Below, piece after piece: positions 1 through 12,205 of a stretch of DNA of 64,000 nt. The DNA is from Paenibacillus lactis (GTDB taxonomy: Bacteria; Bacillota; Bacilli; Paenibacillales; Paenibacillaceae), in the NCBI RefSeq assembly GCF_017873605.1, contig NZ_JAGGKI010000001.1, forward strand, positions 1 to 64,000, in the 5' to 3' direction. Position 1 is the first letter of the stretch. Every line of letters starts with the position of its first letter. Both the position numbers and the translations under genes were made by a program. The notes under the pieces were generated by a model. That model saw only the letters and a program-made list of their open reading frames with translations. It made no database searches and was not told the DNA's origin.

Positions 1-301
<301 letters not shown>

Positions 302-783
302 GATCGTCCGAAGGACGATGAATTGAAAGAGCGATTAAGCTCATTTAGAAGCCAACGTCTTCACGTTGCTTGTGTTTCATTGACGTGTTCCATTTGTTCA
401 GTTTTCAAGGAACTTGATGTTTCGTCTTTCGCTCCGATCAATTCAATCAGCAGCGCAGGTTTATATCATATCAAGTTATCGACGTGATGTCAACACTTTT
501 TTTCGACGCCGTTCGACAACCTGCAAAAGCGTTTGTCAAAAGCGACAATTAGTAATATACCACCTGGGCGAAAAATTATCAAGGCCTTTGCTAAAAAAAA
601 TCGATCCCCTTTTTATTCCATCATGTTTGCCTTCCGAACTTCGGATTTATTTGCATTTTGTTATTCGAATTCATTGATTTCCACACGAAAAGGTTTTAAT
701 GTTAGTTCACTGAAACGGCGCATGGTTCATGATTATGCCCACTACATAACACCACTCTATATAAAAAGAAAGGAGTTCCTTCA
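302..783. other. rrn leader and divergent intergenic region
   Basis: This 480-bp stretch separates the rRNA operon (minus) from the MFS gene (plus). Next to the 16S end is a short hairpin (304-320, arms ATCGTCC/GGACGAT) in the expected pre-16S processing zone. The sequence CTTGAAAACTGAAC on the minus strand (about 401-414) is the usual conserved part of Firmicute rrn leaders. The rrn promoter is listed separately. The MFS gene has an AAAGGAG ribosome binding site just before its ATG. No credible gene lies here; the short ORFs have no coding features. Confidence 0.7.
465..493 (-). promoter_or_regulatory. rrn promoter (sigma-A type)
   Basis: On the minus strand a perfect -35 TTGACA (493-488) is followed after 17 bp by -10 TATGAT (470-465). 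It lies about 165 bp upstream of the 16S 5' end, which fits an rrn promoter with a transcribed leader. The match is near consensus. The start site itself is not observable. Confidence 0.8.
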
Positions 784-2040
784 ATGGCGGACAGAAGCGT
801 AGCTCTCCAGAAACCCTCTGCCCCCCCAAGCCCCGTCCATGGCGGGACTCAACAGGCGACGGTATATCGGATACTGCTTGCGATCAGCTTCGTACACTTA
901 TTTAATGATTCGATTCAATCAGTCATCCCTGCGATCTTTCCTATTTTAAAAGACAATCTATTTCTAACCTTTACGCAAATCGGCTGGATTTCCTTTGCCA
1001 TCAACTTTACTTCTTCCCTTATACAGCCGGTTATCGGCTATGCCGCCGACCGCAGGCCGACACCGATTCTTCTGCCGATCGGTATGTGCTTTACGTTCGC
1101 GGGCGTGTTTCTTCTTGCGCACGCGCATACCTATTTGCTTGTCCTGCTCGCCGTTATACTCATCGGCCTTGGCTCGGCAACCTTCCATCCGGAAGGAATG
1201 CGGGTCGCCCATATGGCGGCCGGTATGCGAAAGGGCTTGTCTCAATCGATCTTTCAGGTTGGGGGCAATGCCGGACAATCCCTGGCGCCGCTGCTTACGA
1301 AGTTTATTTTTGTACCCTACGGGCAAATCGGAGCGATGGCCTTCACCTTCGTCGCGGGGGCCGGCATCCTCGTTCAGAGCTATGTTGCCAAGTGGTATCA
1401 CGGGATGCTGAAAGCAGGCTATACCTTCAAAAAGAGAACAGCCGGCAGAACGCTGGACCCTGCCCGCCGCAAAAGCATCTGGAACGCGACCGTCGTGCTC
1501 GTCGTCCTTGTGTTTATCCGCTCTTGGTACGGAGCAGCGATCAGCAGCTATTACGCTTTTTATTTAATGGAGGCTTACCGAATATCCATTGAAAATGCGC
1601 AAATTTATATTTTTCTATTCCTGGCTTCAGGAGCCGTAGGCACCTTCTTCGGGGGGCCGCTTGCCGATCGATACGGACGGCGGAATCTGATCATCTTCTC
1701 CATGGTCGGGACAGCGCCGATTGCGCTCATTCTGCCTTTCGTATCTTCATTCTGGGCAGGGGTGCTGCTAGTCATCAGCGGATTCGTGCTTTTATCCAGC
1801 TTCTCGGTGACCGTGGTGTACGCCCAAATGCTGCATCCCGGCAATATCGGAACGGTCTCCGGGCTGATCACCGGTTTTGCCTTCGGCATGGGCGGCATCG
1901 GCTCGCTGGTGCTCGGAAACCTCGGGGACGTCTGGGGAATTGCCAATGTCATGATTGCCGTTGGCTTCCTTCCTCTGCTGGGGCTTCTTGCCCTCTTGCT
2001 GCCAAGTGACCGAACGCTCGATCAGTGGTCGAAGGAATAA
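784..2040 (+). CDS. MFS transporter, fosmidomycin-resistance (Fsr) type
   Basis: A 418-residue, 12-TM major facilitator protein. The N-terminal half has HLFNDSIQSVIPAIFPILK, a YAADRRPTPILLPIG loop, and FHPEGMRVAH with QVGGNAGQSLAPL, all typical of the Fsr subfamily (E. coli Fsr, 406 residues). A second MFS motif-A loop, GGPLADRYGRRN, starts the C-terminal half. The family exports fosmidomycin-like or other small compounds by proton antiport; the substrate here is unknown. The ATG is preceded by AAAGGAG at good spacing. It stands alone, divergent from the rRNA operon, with a terminator-like hairpin downstream. Confidence 0.88.
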   Translation: MADRSVALQKPSAPPSPVHGGTQQATVYRILLAISFVHLFNDSIQSVIPAIFPILKDNLFLTFTQIGWISFAINFTSSLIQPVIGYAADRRPTPILLPIGMCFTFAGVFLLAHAHTYLLVLLAVILIGLGSATFHPEGMRVAHMAAGMRKGLSQSIFQVGGNAGQSLAPLLTKFIFVPYGQIGAMAFTFVAGAGILVQSYVAKWYHGMLKAGYTFKKRTAGRTLDPARRKSIWNATVVLVVLVFIRSWYGAAISSYYAFYLMEAYRISIENAQIYIFLFLASGAVGTFFGGPLADRYGRRNLIIFSMVGTAPIALILPFVSSFWAGVLLVISGFVLLSSFSVTVVYAQMLHPGNIGTVSGLITGFAFGMGGIGSLVLGNLGDVWGIANVMIAVGFLPLLGLLALLLPSDRTLDQWSKE

Positions 2041-2121
2041 CCGTTTCTGGCGATCCCCTTAAATCACTACGAATAAAGAAACAATGGTTCACACGGTGGC
2101 CATTAGCTAGATTAAATGTCC

Positions 2122-2176
2122 AAGACGCTCGCCATTCGCATGTTTGCGGATCGGATGAGCGTTTTTCTTTTTTTAA
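2122..2176 (+). terminator. Rho-independent terminator of the MFS gene
   Basis: GACGCTC and GAGCGT arms enclose an inner CGC/GCG helix, followed by a T-rich run (TTTTTCTTTTTTT) on the plus strand. It lies about 85 bp after the MFS stop. The stem is imperfect in the middle. Confidence 0.6.
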
Positions 2177-2256
2177 TGTTAGGGATGGCAGATTGTGAGG
2201 GAGCTTTATATGAAAAGAGGTCCCGGTGGTCACCAGTGTCTCAGGGACATGCTTGT

Positions 2257-2481
2257 TTACTTTATTTTACGGACCAGCTTAATAAACCAATAGAGAAAGA
2301 TCCACGGCAAAACATAGGTTGTCACCCATTCTATGCTTCGCTGGATCCCACCGCCTTCCGCCCCTTCGCCAACGTCACCCAACACAGTAAGTAGTACGAA
2401 TACGGGTACGATCGCTATAACAAAATAAATGATGATCTTTTGGGTTTTCAACTTTGTTCGCCTCCCGTTATGCTCGTCCAT
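2257..2481 (-). CDS. Small two-TM membrane protein, function unknown
   Basis: A 74-residue protein from the ATG at 2481; an in-frame ATG at 2499 would add six residues but neither start has an ideal ribosome binding site (AAGGAT sits very close to the second). A basic N-terminus (DEHNGRRTKLKTQK) precedes one hydrophobic segment (IIIYFVIAIVPVFVLLTVLG). A short Gly/Glu loop follows, then a second segment (TYVLPWIFLYWFIKLV) and a Lys/Arg tail, so both ends are probably cytoplasmic. It belongs to no family I recognise. It lies after the SLH protease terminator, so it is probably transcribed on its own. Confidence 0.55.
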   Translation of the reverse strand: MDEHNGRRTKLKTQKIIIYFVIAIVPVFVLLTVLGDVGEGAEGGGIQRSIEWVTTYVLPWIFLYWFIKLVRKIK

Positions 2482-2518
2482 TATCCTTATTACAAGCATT
2501 CGTTCATTGTTCTGTCAA

Positions 2519-2552
2519 TAAAAAAGGGCCCGGCTGCTGCCAGCCGAGTCCC
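2519..2552 (-). terminator. Terminator of the SLH protease gene
   Basis: On the minus strand GGGACTCGGCTG pairs with CAGCCGGGCCC (CGGCTG/CAGCCG core plus GGG/CCC, small internal loop), directly followed by TTTTTT. It sits 35 bp after the protease stop codon. Confidence 0.85.
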
Positions 2553-2586
2553 TCGATAATGATGAGTCGTTGCATCAAAACTAGGA

Positions 2587-5500
2587 TCAGATTTTATTCA
2601 AGTAATCCAGCAGGCGGTACACGATGACCGATACTTGCGCCCGGGTCGAAGTCTCTTCAGGTGCAAAACGGTTTCCGTTCATCCCTTTGACGAGACCCTG
2701 TTCAACTGCAAAAGCGACGGCGGCACGTGCATCAGCCGGAATTTGATTCGCATCGCTGAAGGACAATTGGCCTCCTTCGGACTCCACCTTCAATGCGTCG
2801 GCAATCATCGTGACCATCTCTACCCGAGTCAGCGGGTTCTTCGCTCCCGCTTCCTTGCTGCGGGTATCCCAATCGATGCCTGTCTCAAAGATGCGGACCA
2901 AGAGGGTAGCGAACTCTGCACGGGTTATGGTTGTGTTCGGTGAGAAGCGTCCGGCCCCTGTGCCGTACGTGACGTGCTGTGAGGCGGCAACTTCAATCTC
3001 ATCCTTGGCCCAGTGACCGCTGATGTCATTGAAGGTTACGCTGTTCTCGGCGGCAACGTAGGATGCCGGAACGTAGATCCGGAAGGTAATGGAGCCTTTT
3101 GCGGCAGAATGCAGTAAGCCTGCGGACACCATGTCTCCTGTTGCCGACTGCATGTAGGCGCCAACCTTGCGCGCATCCTTCACCTTGGCCGAATCATAGT
3201 TTAGTGTCAGCAAAATCGAATGCTTGAACTTATCGGCATGCTTCACCGTCACGAGCGGCGAAACAACATTCAAGCTTGCAGGATTTCCTGCCTTGCCGGC
3301 AGCTACGGACACCGTCAAATTGAATCCGCTGGCCGTCGTGAAATCATCCAGCGCATCGGCAGGCACCGTCAACGCAAAGCCGTTGCCTTGAATGACCAGC
3401 GGCTTGCCGGAGGCTTTTAGCTTATCAACGGTTGCCTTGTTTAAAGTAAATGCAACGTCGCTGTACTTCGTGAAGTCCAGCTTTGATACATCCAGCTTCA
3501 CTTCCTTGCCGTCTCCGGCAATGCCTGCACTCACTGCGGTTTCAGACAATGCAGCGGTGGCGGATTCGGTGCCATCCGTATTTTTCTTCGTTGTTACTTT
3601 GGCATCGCCCGATACTTCAGGAGCCGGTGTGGATGGAGTCGTAGAACCGCCACCGGACGATGATCCGCCTCCTCCGCCGGAGCCACCGCCTGGGTTACCC
3701 GGATCCGGGTTGCCAGGACCCGGAGCACCGGTCAGCTGCAGATCAACCGTTGCCGTTCCTTCCAGACCTTGACGGTCCTTGACCGAAAGCTCTACCGTAT
3801 AGTTGCCCGAGGACAGTCCATCAAGCGGAATGGTAAATGCCCCATCCTGCTCAACATCAAAGCTTCCTTCCTTGGCTACGGATTTGTTGGCTCTCTTGAT
3901 CGTGTATTTGGCATCGAGCCATTCGCTTACGTCGAAGTCGATTGCCCATTCATCCCACATCGCCGGAGCAGCAGTTACATAGAGATCCTCGATTGTACCG
4001 CTTAAGGCAGGCTTATCCTTGCCTGAAAGCTGTACATCTTGTTCTGTATGGATAACCGGCGCTGCTCGTTTGACGAAGAACGGGATGGTGGAGTAATCGG
4101 AACTTACTTGCAAATTTGTACCCAAAGCTAAAAGTTCAATGGAGTATAATCCATCCTGAACTTCCACCTCTTGCTCGGTTGCATAATCGCCGTATTTTCC
4201 GTTCCAACCGATTGTAAAGGACGTGTTAGCATCAAAGTACCCCTGATTCCCGAAAATTTGGCCAATTATTCCATCACCTTCTACCCCCGCTCCTGGGTTC
4301 AGGCTGTCGTACAGATCAGCAATGACGATCTGCATCGGATTATAGAATTCGAATGAAACATTCAATTTCCCAAGATTTCCGTACTGATCCAATGGGAAAT
4401 GCGGAATATATACCTCTGTATCGTTAAATACTTTGGTGTACTTAATTCCTGTAATCTCTAAATTGAAGTACGCTGCATACGGTACAGAATACGTCCGCGT
4501 TCCATTTGTCAGCGTAATATAGCCTTGCTGCTCCGAAACACCCGTAATGCCCTCCGGCACTTCCAGGGTAACGACCAGTTCCTCTTGGCCGTTCAGCGCG
4601 AAGGAGGCTTTATCTACCGTCACCGAGACGCCCGGCGTCTCAACAGTAGAATTGACTGCGACCTTAAACTCTCCCCCGTTTGCCCCCAGTTGCTCTACCC
4701 GGATTTTCTTCTGGACCTTTTTAGCTGTCGTCCCCGTAAAGTTGCCGAAACTGATGCTGCCGGTAATGTTGTCATACTCTTTGCTGGTTCCTTTCTCCTG
4801 ATAAGTTGTCTTGTCGATGACCTTGACCAACGTGTCCGCTTGAATCGTCTGGAGCGCTTGTACGCGGCCTGCCCCCTGATCATTGACTTCGTACAATTCA
4901 GTGTTCAGAACCTTCGCATTGTTCATGAGCGCGACCTTAACATCAAACGGCGACCAATGGCTGTTCTTTTCCAGGATCAGAGCAGCGAGACCAGCAACGT
5001 GCGGAGACGCCATGCTCGTGCCCGTGAAGCGATCATACGCTTGGCTGTAATCCGCCTCTGGCGAATCCTTGCCGTATGCCGGTACCGTTGATAGGATGCT
5101 CGTTCCTGGCGCTACGACATCCGGCTTGATATCCAGCGTTTTCTTGGCTGGTCCTCTTGAACTCGAGGTGTACATTTCATCCCCTTCGGTTTGGGTCCGC
5201 TTGAAATCGGAGAACCGAACTTGAAGGTTCGGATGTTCGCCAAGCAGTGACTTAATCTGCTCCCCCACATCCTTGCTAGTACGGAAGGTCGGGATGAATT
5301 GGAAGCTGTCTCCAAGATACGCGATCGGATTATTAGGGTCATCCGTATTGTTGTAAATGATAATACCGATGGCTCCCGCTGCCTTCGCACTGGCGATCTT
5401 GTCCACGAATGGAATGACGCCTCTCTGAATCAATGCGATTTTGCCTTCAGCGTTTACCCCTTGGAAATCCTCAGGATAACCAAGTCCGGCATAGACCAAC

Positions 5501-7155
5501 TCGAAATCTCCTTGAAGTACAACTTCAGGATCCTCTGCCAAATTCCAGGCCATCAAATCCATTCCATAAGTTGCTTCAACAACAGTCAACGGTCTGTTCT
5601 GCTCATCAACAGAACCGTTCCCCTCCTGTTCAAGCGGGAGTTGTCCGTCGGTCGACTCGGTTCCTTCGTCTGTTGACGGGGAGTCTACAGGAGTTCCCTG
5701 TTCCGAGTCTTGCTCAGTCGATGTACCGGTTGCTGGTACGCTTGTGTCTTCTTCCGTATGACCGGATAGGTTCGATGCCTCTCCATGGCTCTCGGCCTCC
5801 GGTTCTGACGTTCCTGCAGATGGTTCTTGTCCAAGATCGGCTTCACCTGCATCCTCTCCTTCTTCCGGAACTGGCTGTTGATCCGGCTGCGTTGCATTTC
5901 CCAGCTCTGCCGGAGGATCGCTCGGTTCCGTATTATCCGGCTGATCGATTTCAAGATCCTCTTCCGCGTAAAAATAACCGGTGGCTGCAATCTCATCACT
6001 TGGTCCCGTCGAGTTGCCTACAGTTATGGCAAATGCGGAAGTGGCCGGTGACCCGGCCGTCCAGCGGTTCGGACCGCTATTGCCGCTCGCGACAACCGGT
6101 GTTACGCCGGCCAAGGCGGCATTGTTAACCGCAACCGATGTCACATAATCCGGATCATTACGGGAATTACCCAGGGATAGGTTGATGACATCCATGCCAT
6201 CCTGAACGGCGCGGTCAATGCCGCCAACCACCCAGCTGGAATAACCGCTGCCATATGGCCCAAGGACACGGTAAGCATAGATGCTCGCTCCCGGCGCAAT
6301 TCCCACAACACCGAATTCGCCTGCTTCCCGTGCAGCAATCGTTCCCGCTACATGTGTTCCATGATCAGTCCAATAGGTGCTTCCATTGTCATCTACCGGA
6401 GCCGGATTGGTAGGATCGTTCTCCCAATCAAGAGGCGTTGCTTCATAAGGGTCATTGTCATTATCAACGAAGTCATATCCCCCCTTATAGGCGTCCTTCA
6501 AGTTCGGATGCTCGTAATCAATGCCGGTATCAATGACACCGACCTTGATGCCCTTCCCGGTGTATCCCAAATCCCACACGTCTGGTGCCCCGATAAAAGG
6601 ACCCGTATCCTTCATGTAAGGCTTGACTTCGTCAACCTTCGGACCCGCCGTTACTTCCAGATCCGGATACACACCAAGCACACCAGGGATCTCAAGCAGT
6701 GCTTCGACTTGGCTCCCTTCGATCTCCATGGAAAGACCGTTGAATGCATAGCTATATTGATTTGAAACGTCGTGATCGATATTTTTGGAGTCCAGGCTGT
6801 CTATAAATTTCTGCTGCTGCTGTTCCACTTGGGCTTCCGCCTGTGCTTCCATCGATGACGTAAAAGATCTGCCCGACAGTGCGGAAATTCCCTTCTTTAA
6901 CGCAACAGGCTCGGCCGATAATTCAACAATGACTCTGGTCGGACCTCCCGTTGATTTCCTTAGACTCTGATCGAGTTCAGGAAACTCGGCCAGCTTCGCC
7001 CGATGCTCTAACATCTGCTTCAATTGGAATGCTTCTTCGGTGCTTAACGAACTGCTAAGCTCTTGCGATCCTTCCGTAGGAGCCGCAGCTGCAGGTACGA
7101 CTAGAGATAGCGCCAATAGTAAACTTAATAGAATAGATAACCATCTTTTACTCAA
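2587..7155 (-). CDS. Secreted subtilisin-like serine protease (S8) with PA insert and SLH anchor
   Basis: A 1522-residue exported protease. It has a signal peptide (about 1-25, ending AAAAP) and an I9-type propeptide (about 70-170). The S8 catalytic domain shows Asp209 (VGVIDTGID), His265 (DHGTHVAGT), oxyanion Asn359 (ASGNSGPN) and Ser714 (GTSMASPHVAGL). The domain is interrupted by a 128-residue acidic, Pro/Ser/Thr-rich stretch (about 396-523) and a PA domain (about 535-645). Fn3-like beta domains follow, then a Gly/Ser linker near 1125-1160, and SLH motifs in the last 150 residues (FNDISGHWAKDEI, FSPNTTITRAEF, FAPEETSTRAQ). The SLH motifs imply non-covalent attachment to pyruvylated wall polymer at the S-layer. 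The start is TTG with GGGAGGA eight bases upstream. Confidence 0.93.
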   Translation of the reverse strand: MSKRWLSILLSLLLALSLVVPAAAAPTEGSQELSSSLSTEEAFQLKQMLEHRAKLAEFPELDQSLRKSTGGPTRVIVELSAEPVALKKGISALSGRSFTSSMEAQAEAQVEQQQQKFIDSLDSKNIDHDVSNQYSYAFNGLSMEIEGSQVEALLEIPGVLGVYPDLEVTAGPKVDEVKPYMKDTGPFIGAPDVWDLGYTGKGIKVGVIDTGIDYEHPNLKDAYKGGYDFVDNDNDPYEATPLDWENDPTNPAPVDDNGSTYWTDHGTHVAGTIAAREAGEFGVVGIAPGASIYAYRVLGPYGSGYSSWVVGGIDRAVQDGMDVINLSLGNSRNDPDYVTSVAVNNAALAGVTPVVASGNSGPNRWTAGSPATSAFAITVGNSTGPSDEIAATGYFYAEEDLEIDQPDNTEPSDPPAELGNATQPDQQPVPEEGEDAGEADLGQEPSAGTSEPEAESHGEASNLSGHTEEDTSVPATGTSTEQDSEQGTPVDSPSTDEGTESTDGQLPLEQEGNGSVDEQNRPLTVVEATYGMDLMAWNLAEDPEVVLQGDFELVYAGLGYPEDFQGVNAEGKIALIQRGVIPFVDKIASAKAAGAIGIIIYNNTDDPNNPIAYLGDSFQFIPTFRTSKDVGEQIKSLLGEHPNLQVRFSDFKRTQTEGDEMYTSSSRGPAKKTLDIKPDVVAPGTSILSTVPAYGKDSPEADYSQAYDRFTGTSMASPHVAGLAALILEKNSHWSPFDVKVALMNNAKVLNTELYEVNDQGAGRVQALQTIQADTLVKVIDKTTYQEKGTSKEYDNITGSISFGNFTGTTAKKVQKKIRVEQLGANGGEFKVAVNSTVETPGVSVTVDKASFALNGQEELVVTLEVPEGITGVSEQQGYITLTNGTRTYSVPYAAYFNLEITGIKYTKVFNDTEVYIPHFPLDQYGNLGKLNVSFEFYNPMQIVIADLYDSLNPGAGVEGDGIIGQIFGNQGYFDANTSFTIGWNGKYGDYATEQEVEVQDGLYSIELLALGTNLQVSSDYSTIPFFVKRAAPVIHTEQDVQLSGKDKPALSGTIEDLYVTAAPAMWDEWAIDFDVSEWLDAKYTIKRANKSVAKEGSFDVEQDGAFTIPLDGLSSGNYTVELSVKDRQGLEGTATVDLQLTGAPGPGNPDPGNPGGGSGGGGGSSSGGGSTTPSTPAPEVSGDAKVTTKKNTDGTESATAALSETAVSAGIAGDGKEVKLDVSKLDFTKYSDVAFTLNKATVDKLKASGKPLVIQGNGFALTVPADALDDFTTASGFNLTVSVAAGKAGNPASLNVVSPLVTVKHADKFKHSILLTLNYDSAKVKDARKVGAYMQSATGDMVSAGLLHSAAKGSITFRIYVPASYVAAENSVTFNDISGHWAKDEIEVAASQHVTYGTGAGRFSPNTTITRAEFATLLVRIFETGIDWDTRSKEAGAKNPLTRVEMVTMIADALKVESEGGQLSFSDANQIPADARAAVAFAVEQGLVKGMNGNRFAPEETSTRAQVSVIVYRLLDYLNKI

Positions 7156-7447
7156 AGCTTTGCTCCTCCCCGAAACATAATGTATAAAGCCATGAAACAG
7201 GGTCTTGAAACTAGCAGCAAAAACGCCTCTCTATCACCTCTTTCTATGAAAGACTGACCCGTGGTAAATTACTTCGAGGTGTAAATTTTATATTCCTTCA
7301 TCCTTTTCTGTATTTAATTGTTAAGTATTGTCGGAAGGATAGGAGGTTTTGGCGAATGCTCGAATAGTAGGGTCCAGCATCATTTCCATGCCTATAAGGC
7401 TGCATGGAGTTGCCATCGTAAATCGTCCTCCAGAGATTTTCACTGCA
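7156..7447. other. Intergenic region between ligA and the SLH protease
   Basis: This stretch carries the protease ribosome binding site (GGGAGGAG on the minus strand, near 7166) and presumably its promoter; several AT-rich hexamers occur, but no convincing -35/-10 pair could be chosen. No coding features, RNA gene or repeats were seen. Confidence 0.5.
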
Positions 7448-7487
7448 AAAAAATAGCGACACAGGAACCACTCCTGCATCGCTATTT
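7448..7487 (-). terminator. Terminator of the pcrB-pcrA-ligA group
   Basis: AAATAGCG and CGCTATTT form the outer stem with an inner AGGA/TCCT helix. On the minus strand the hairpin runs into TTTTTTT, 68 bp downstream of the ligA stop. Confidence 0.85.
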
Positions 7488-7554
7488 CAAACTAATTTAT
7501 TGAGCTGTTGAATTTGGCGGCCTCATCTCGCCGAGTTCAATCCATTCAGCTTCC

Positions 7555-9672
<2,118 letters not shown>

Positions 9673-9700
9673 CTATCTCTTACGTCTCTAATTCTAGCCT

Positions 9701-12031
9701 TTATTCCACTTTCGTAATCGGAGCGAAGCCGGCCAGCAGCCGTTTTACGCCGACCGGTGCCGGGAACGCGATCTGCAGCTCCATGTCGTTGCCGCTGCCT
9801 TTGACCGCGACGATCGTGCCGGTGCCCCATTTGCCATGGGCTACTTTATCGCCGGCTTTGAAATCCGAGCTACCGCCGGCTGCAGCCTGACGGGCCGCCC
9901 CGCCTGTCGCCATCGTCACACGGCTCTTCGAAGCGGTCTGGGCGGATGCGGTTGAGCCTCCAAGCGACAGATCGCTCGTGCGGGATGCGCCGAAGTTGCT
10001 GCCTCCCCCGCCGCCAAAGCCGCGGCCGGCATACGAGCCGCCGACATTGCCGCCGCCTCCGCGGCGGTAGCGGTCATGGGCCATCTGCGTGTCTTCCTTC
10101 AGTTCATCCGGAATTTCATCCAGGAAGCGCGAAGGCGGATTGGCCGTGGTCCGGCCGAACAAAGTCCGCATGCGGGCACAGGACAGGAATAATTGCTTTT
10201 CCGCACGCGTTATGCCTACATAGGCAAGGCGACGCTCTTCCTCCAGCTCTTCATTGTCCATAAAAGCACGGCTGTGCGGGAATACGCCCTCCTCCATGCC
10301 AATAATGAAAACAACCGGGAATTCAAGTCCCTTGGCGCTGTGCATCGTCATCAGCACGACCGCATCGCTCTTGTCTTCCTCGTCGTCATTCATCGTGTCG
10401 ATATCCGCGATCAAGGCGAGATCCGTCAGGAAGGAGACGAGCGACTTATCCTCATTGTTCTTCTCGAACTCCTGGGTTACCGACAGGAACTCGTCGATGT
10501 TCTCGAGCCTGGAACGGGATTCGAGCGTGTTTTCATTTTGCAGCTCAAGCCGGTATTCCGACATCTCCAGCATTTTCTCGGTAAGCTCCGTCACGGACAG
10601 GTACTCCACCATTTTGTTCAGTGCGTCAATCATATCGTAGAAGTTAACGAGCGCATTGCGCGTCCGCCCGGCGAAGCCGAGGTCATCCACAACCTCCAGC
10701 ACACGGAAAATCGAGATGCCCCGCTCTCCGGCGGCAGCCGCAAGCTTCGCTACCGTCGTATCCCCGATGCTCCGCTTCGGTACGTTAATGATTCGCGTCA
10801 AACTGATATCGTCATCCGGGTTGGAAATGAGGCGCAGATAGGCCAGCATATCCTTGATCTCTTTGCGGTCGTAGAACTTGATGCCCCCGACGATCTGGTA
10901 CGGAATATCCGACTTGATCAGAATTTCCTCGATCACCCGCGACTGGGCGTTCGTCCGGTAGAGAATCGCATGGTCCGCGTAGTTTTTGCCGGCCTTGATG
11001 TTCTTGCTGATCTCCGAAGTCACAAAATATCCCTCGTCATGCTCCGTATCCCCGCGGAACACCTTGATCTTCGGCCCTTCCCCCTGCTCGGTCCACAGGT
11101 TTTTCGGCTTGCGGCCGGTATTGAGGGCGATCACGTTGTTGGCGGCATTCAGGATGTTCGATGTGGAACGGTAATTCTGCTCCAGCAGAATCGTCCGCGC
11201 CTCCGGATAATCCTCCTCAAAATTCAGGATGTTCGTGATATCCGCGCCGCGCCAGCGATAGATGGACTGGTCGCTGTCGCCGACGACGCAAATCCGGTGA
11301 TGGCTGTCGGCCAGCATCCGGCACAGCATATACTGCGCCCGGTTCGTATCCTGGTATTCATCCACATGGATATACTGGAATTTGCGCTGGTAGAAATCAA
11401 GCACTTCCGGCACTTCCTTGAACAGCTGGATCGTCGTCATGATCAGATCGTCAAAATCGAGGGAGTTGTTGCTCTTCAGACGCTTCTGGTAATCCACATA
11501 CACCTTGGCGACCAAGCTCTCGAAATAATCTCCCGCTTTCTGCTCATATTGCTGCGGAGTAATCAGCTCGTTCTTTGCCGCGCTAATGGCGGCTTGTACC
11601 GCCTTCGGTTCAAATTTCTTAGGATCTATATTGTGGTGCTTCATCACATTCCGGATCACGGATAATTGGTCGGTCGAGTCCAGGATGCTGAAATTCGACG
11701 TAAAGCCAAGCCGCTCAATATCCCTGCGCAAAATACGCACACACATCGAGTGGAACGTCGATACCCAGATATCCTGCCCTTCCCGGCCGACGAGCTTCGA
11801 GACCCGCTCCTGCATTTCGCGGGCGGCTTTATTTGTAAAGGTAATCGCCAGGATGCTCCAAGGCGCCGCCTTGCGCGTGGCGATCAGGTACGCGATCCGG
11901 TGCGTCAGCACCCGCGTCTTGCCGGAGCCCGCTCCGGCCATGATGAGCAGCGGTCCGTCAGTGGCCTCCACGGCCTGCCGCTGCTGGGGATTGAGGCGCT
12001 TGATCGCCTCATGTATGTCAATGGAATGCAT
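9701..12031 (-). CDS. pcrA: ATP-dependent DNA helicase PcrA (UvrD/Rep family)
   Basis: A 776-residue superfamily-1 3'-5' helicase acting in repair, rolling-circle plasmid replication and removal of RNAP or RecA from DNA. Motif I is GAGSGKT (33-39). DEYQDTN (motif II), [14 protein letters not shown] (motif III), LEQNYRST (motif IV), [14 protein letters not shown] (motif V) and [15 protein letters not shown] (motif VI) all follow. The C-terminal part has a long Gly-rich linker ([12 protein letters not shown] onwards) and a Tudor-like end ([15 protein letters not shown]), which contacts RNA polymerase in Bacillus. The ATG has AGGAGG upstream. It is 130 bp upstream of ligA and probably co-transcribed with it. 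Confidence 0.97.
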   Translation of the reverse strand: MHSIDIHEAIKRLNPQQRQAVEATDGPLLIMAGAGSGKTRVLTHRIAYLIATRKAAPWSILAITFTNKAAREMQERVSKLVGREGQDIWVSTFHSMCVRILRRDIERLGFTSNFSILDSTDQLSVIRNVMKHHNIDPKKFEPKAVQAAISAAKNELITPQQYEQKAGDYFESLVAKVYVDYQKRLKSNNSLDFDDLIMTTIQLFKEVPEVLDFYQRKFQYIHVDEYQDTNRAQYMLCRMLADSHHRICVVGDSDQSIYRWRGADITNILNFEEDYPEARTILLEQNYRSTSNILNAANNVIALNTGRKPKNLWTEQGEGPKIKVFRGDTEHDEGYFVTSEISKNIKAGKNYADHAILYRTNAQSRVIEEILIKSDIPYQIVGGIKFYDRKEIKDMLAYLRLISNPDDDISLTRIINVPKRSIGDTTVAKLAAAAGERGISIFRVLEVVDDLGFAGRTRNALVNFYDMIDALNKMVEYLSVTELTEKMLEMSEYRLELQNENTLESRSRLENIDEFLSVTQEFEKNNEDKSLVSFLTDLALIADIDTMNDDEEDKSDAVVLMTMHSAKGLEFPVVFIIGMEEGVFPHSRAFMDNEELEEERRLAYVGITRAEKQLFLSCARMRTLFGRTTANPPSRFLDEIPDELKEDTQMAHDRYRRGGGGNVGGSYAGRGFGGGGGSNFGASRTSDLSLGGSTASAQTASKSRVTMATGGAARQAAAGGSSDFKAGDKVAHGKWGTGTIVAVKGSGNDMELQIAFPAPVGVKRLLAGFAPITKVE

Positions 12032-12205
12032 AAAGATTGCCTCCTAGGGTGTAAATTTGAGCAATGTGCGTCGTGGTGTGCTTTTTATAAAATAGGGTTG
12101 TACAAAAAATCCGGGGTCTGTTTAAGGAATGTTCGGCGGTCTAATTTGGCCTCTGTGGACTAATACTCATGTGCATCAAGACTATAGGAATCAGGTGTCA
12201 GGTTG

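Noticed and set aside
414..802. Two overlapping short plus ORFs in the rrn leader region
   Set aside because: They lie over the rrn promoter and leader, with unprotein-like composition and no ribosome binding site.
2210..2293. 27-codon plus ORF with a good ribosome binding site
   Set aside because: GGGAG before an ATG is attractive, but the peptide is not hydrophobic or recognisable and overlaps the opposing membrane-protein gene; kept only as a note.
10193..11665. 490-codon plus-strand ORF over pcrA
   Set aside because: Shadow of a gene with all helicase motifs on the other strand.
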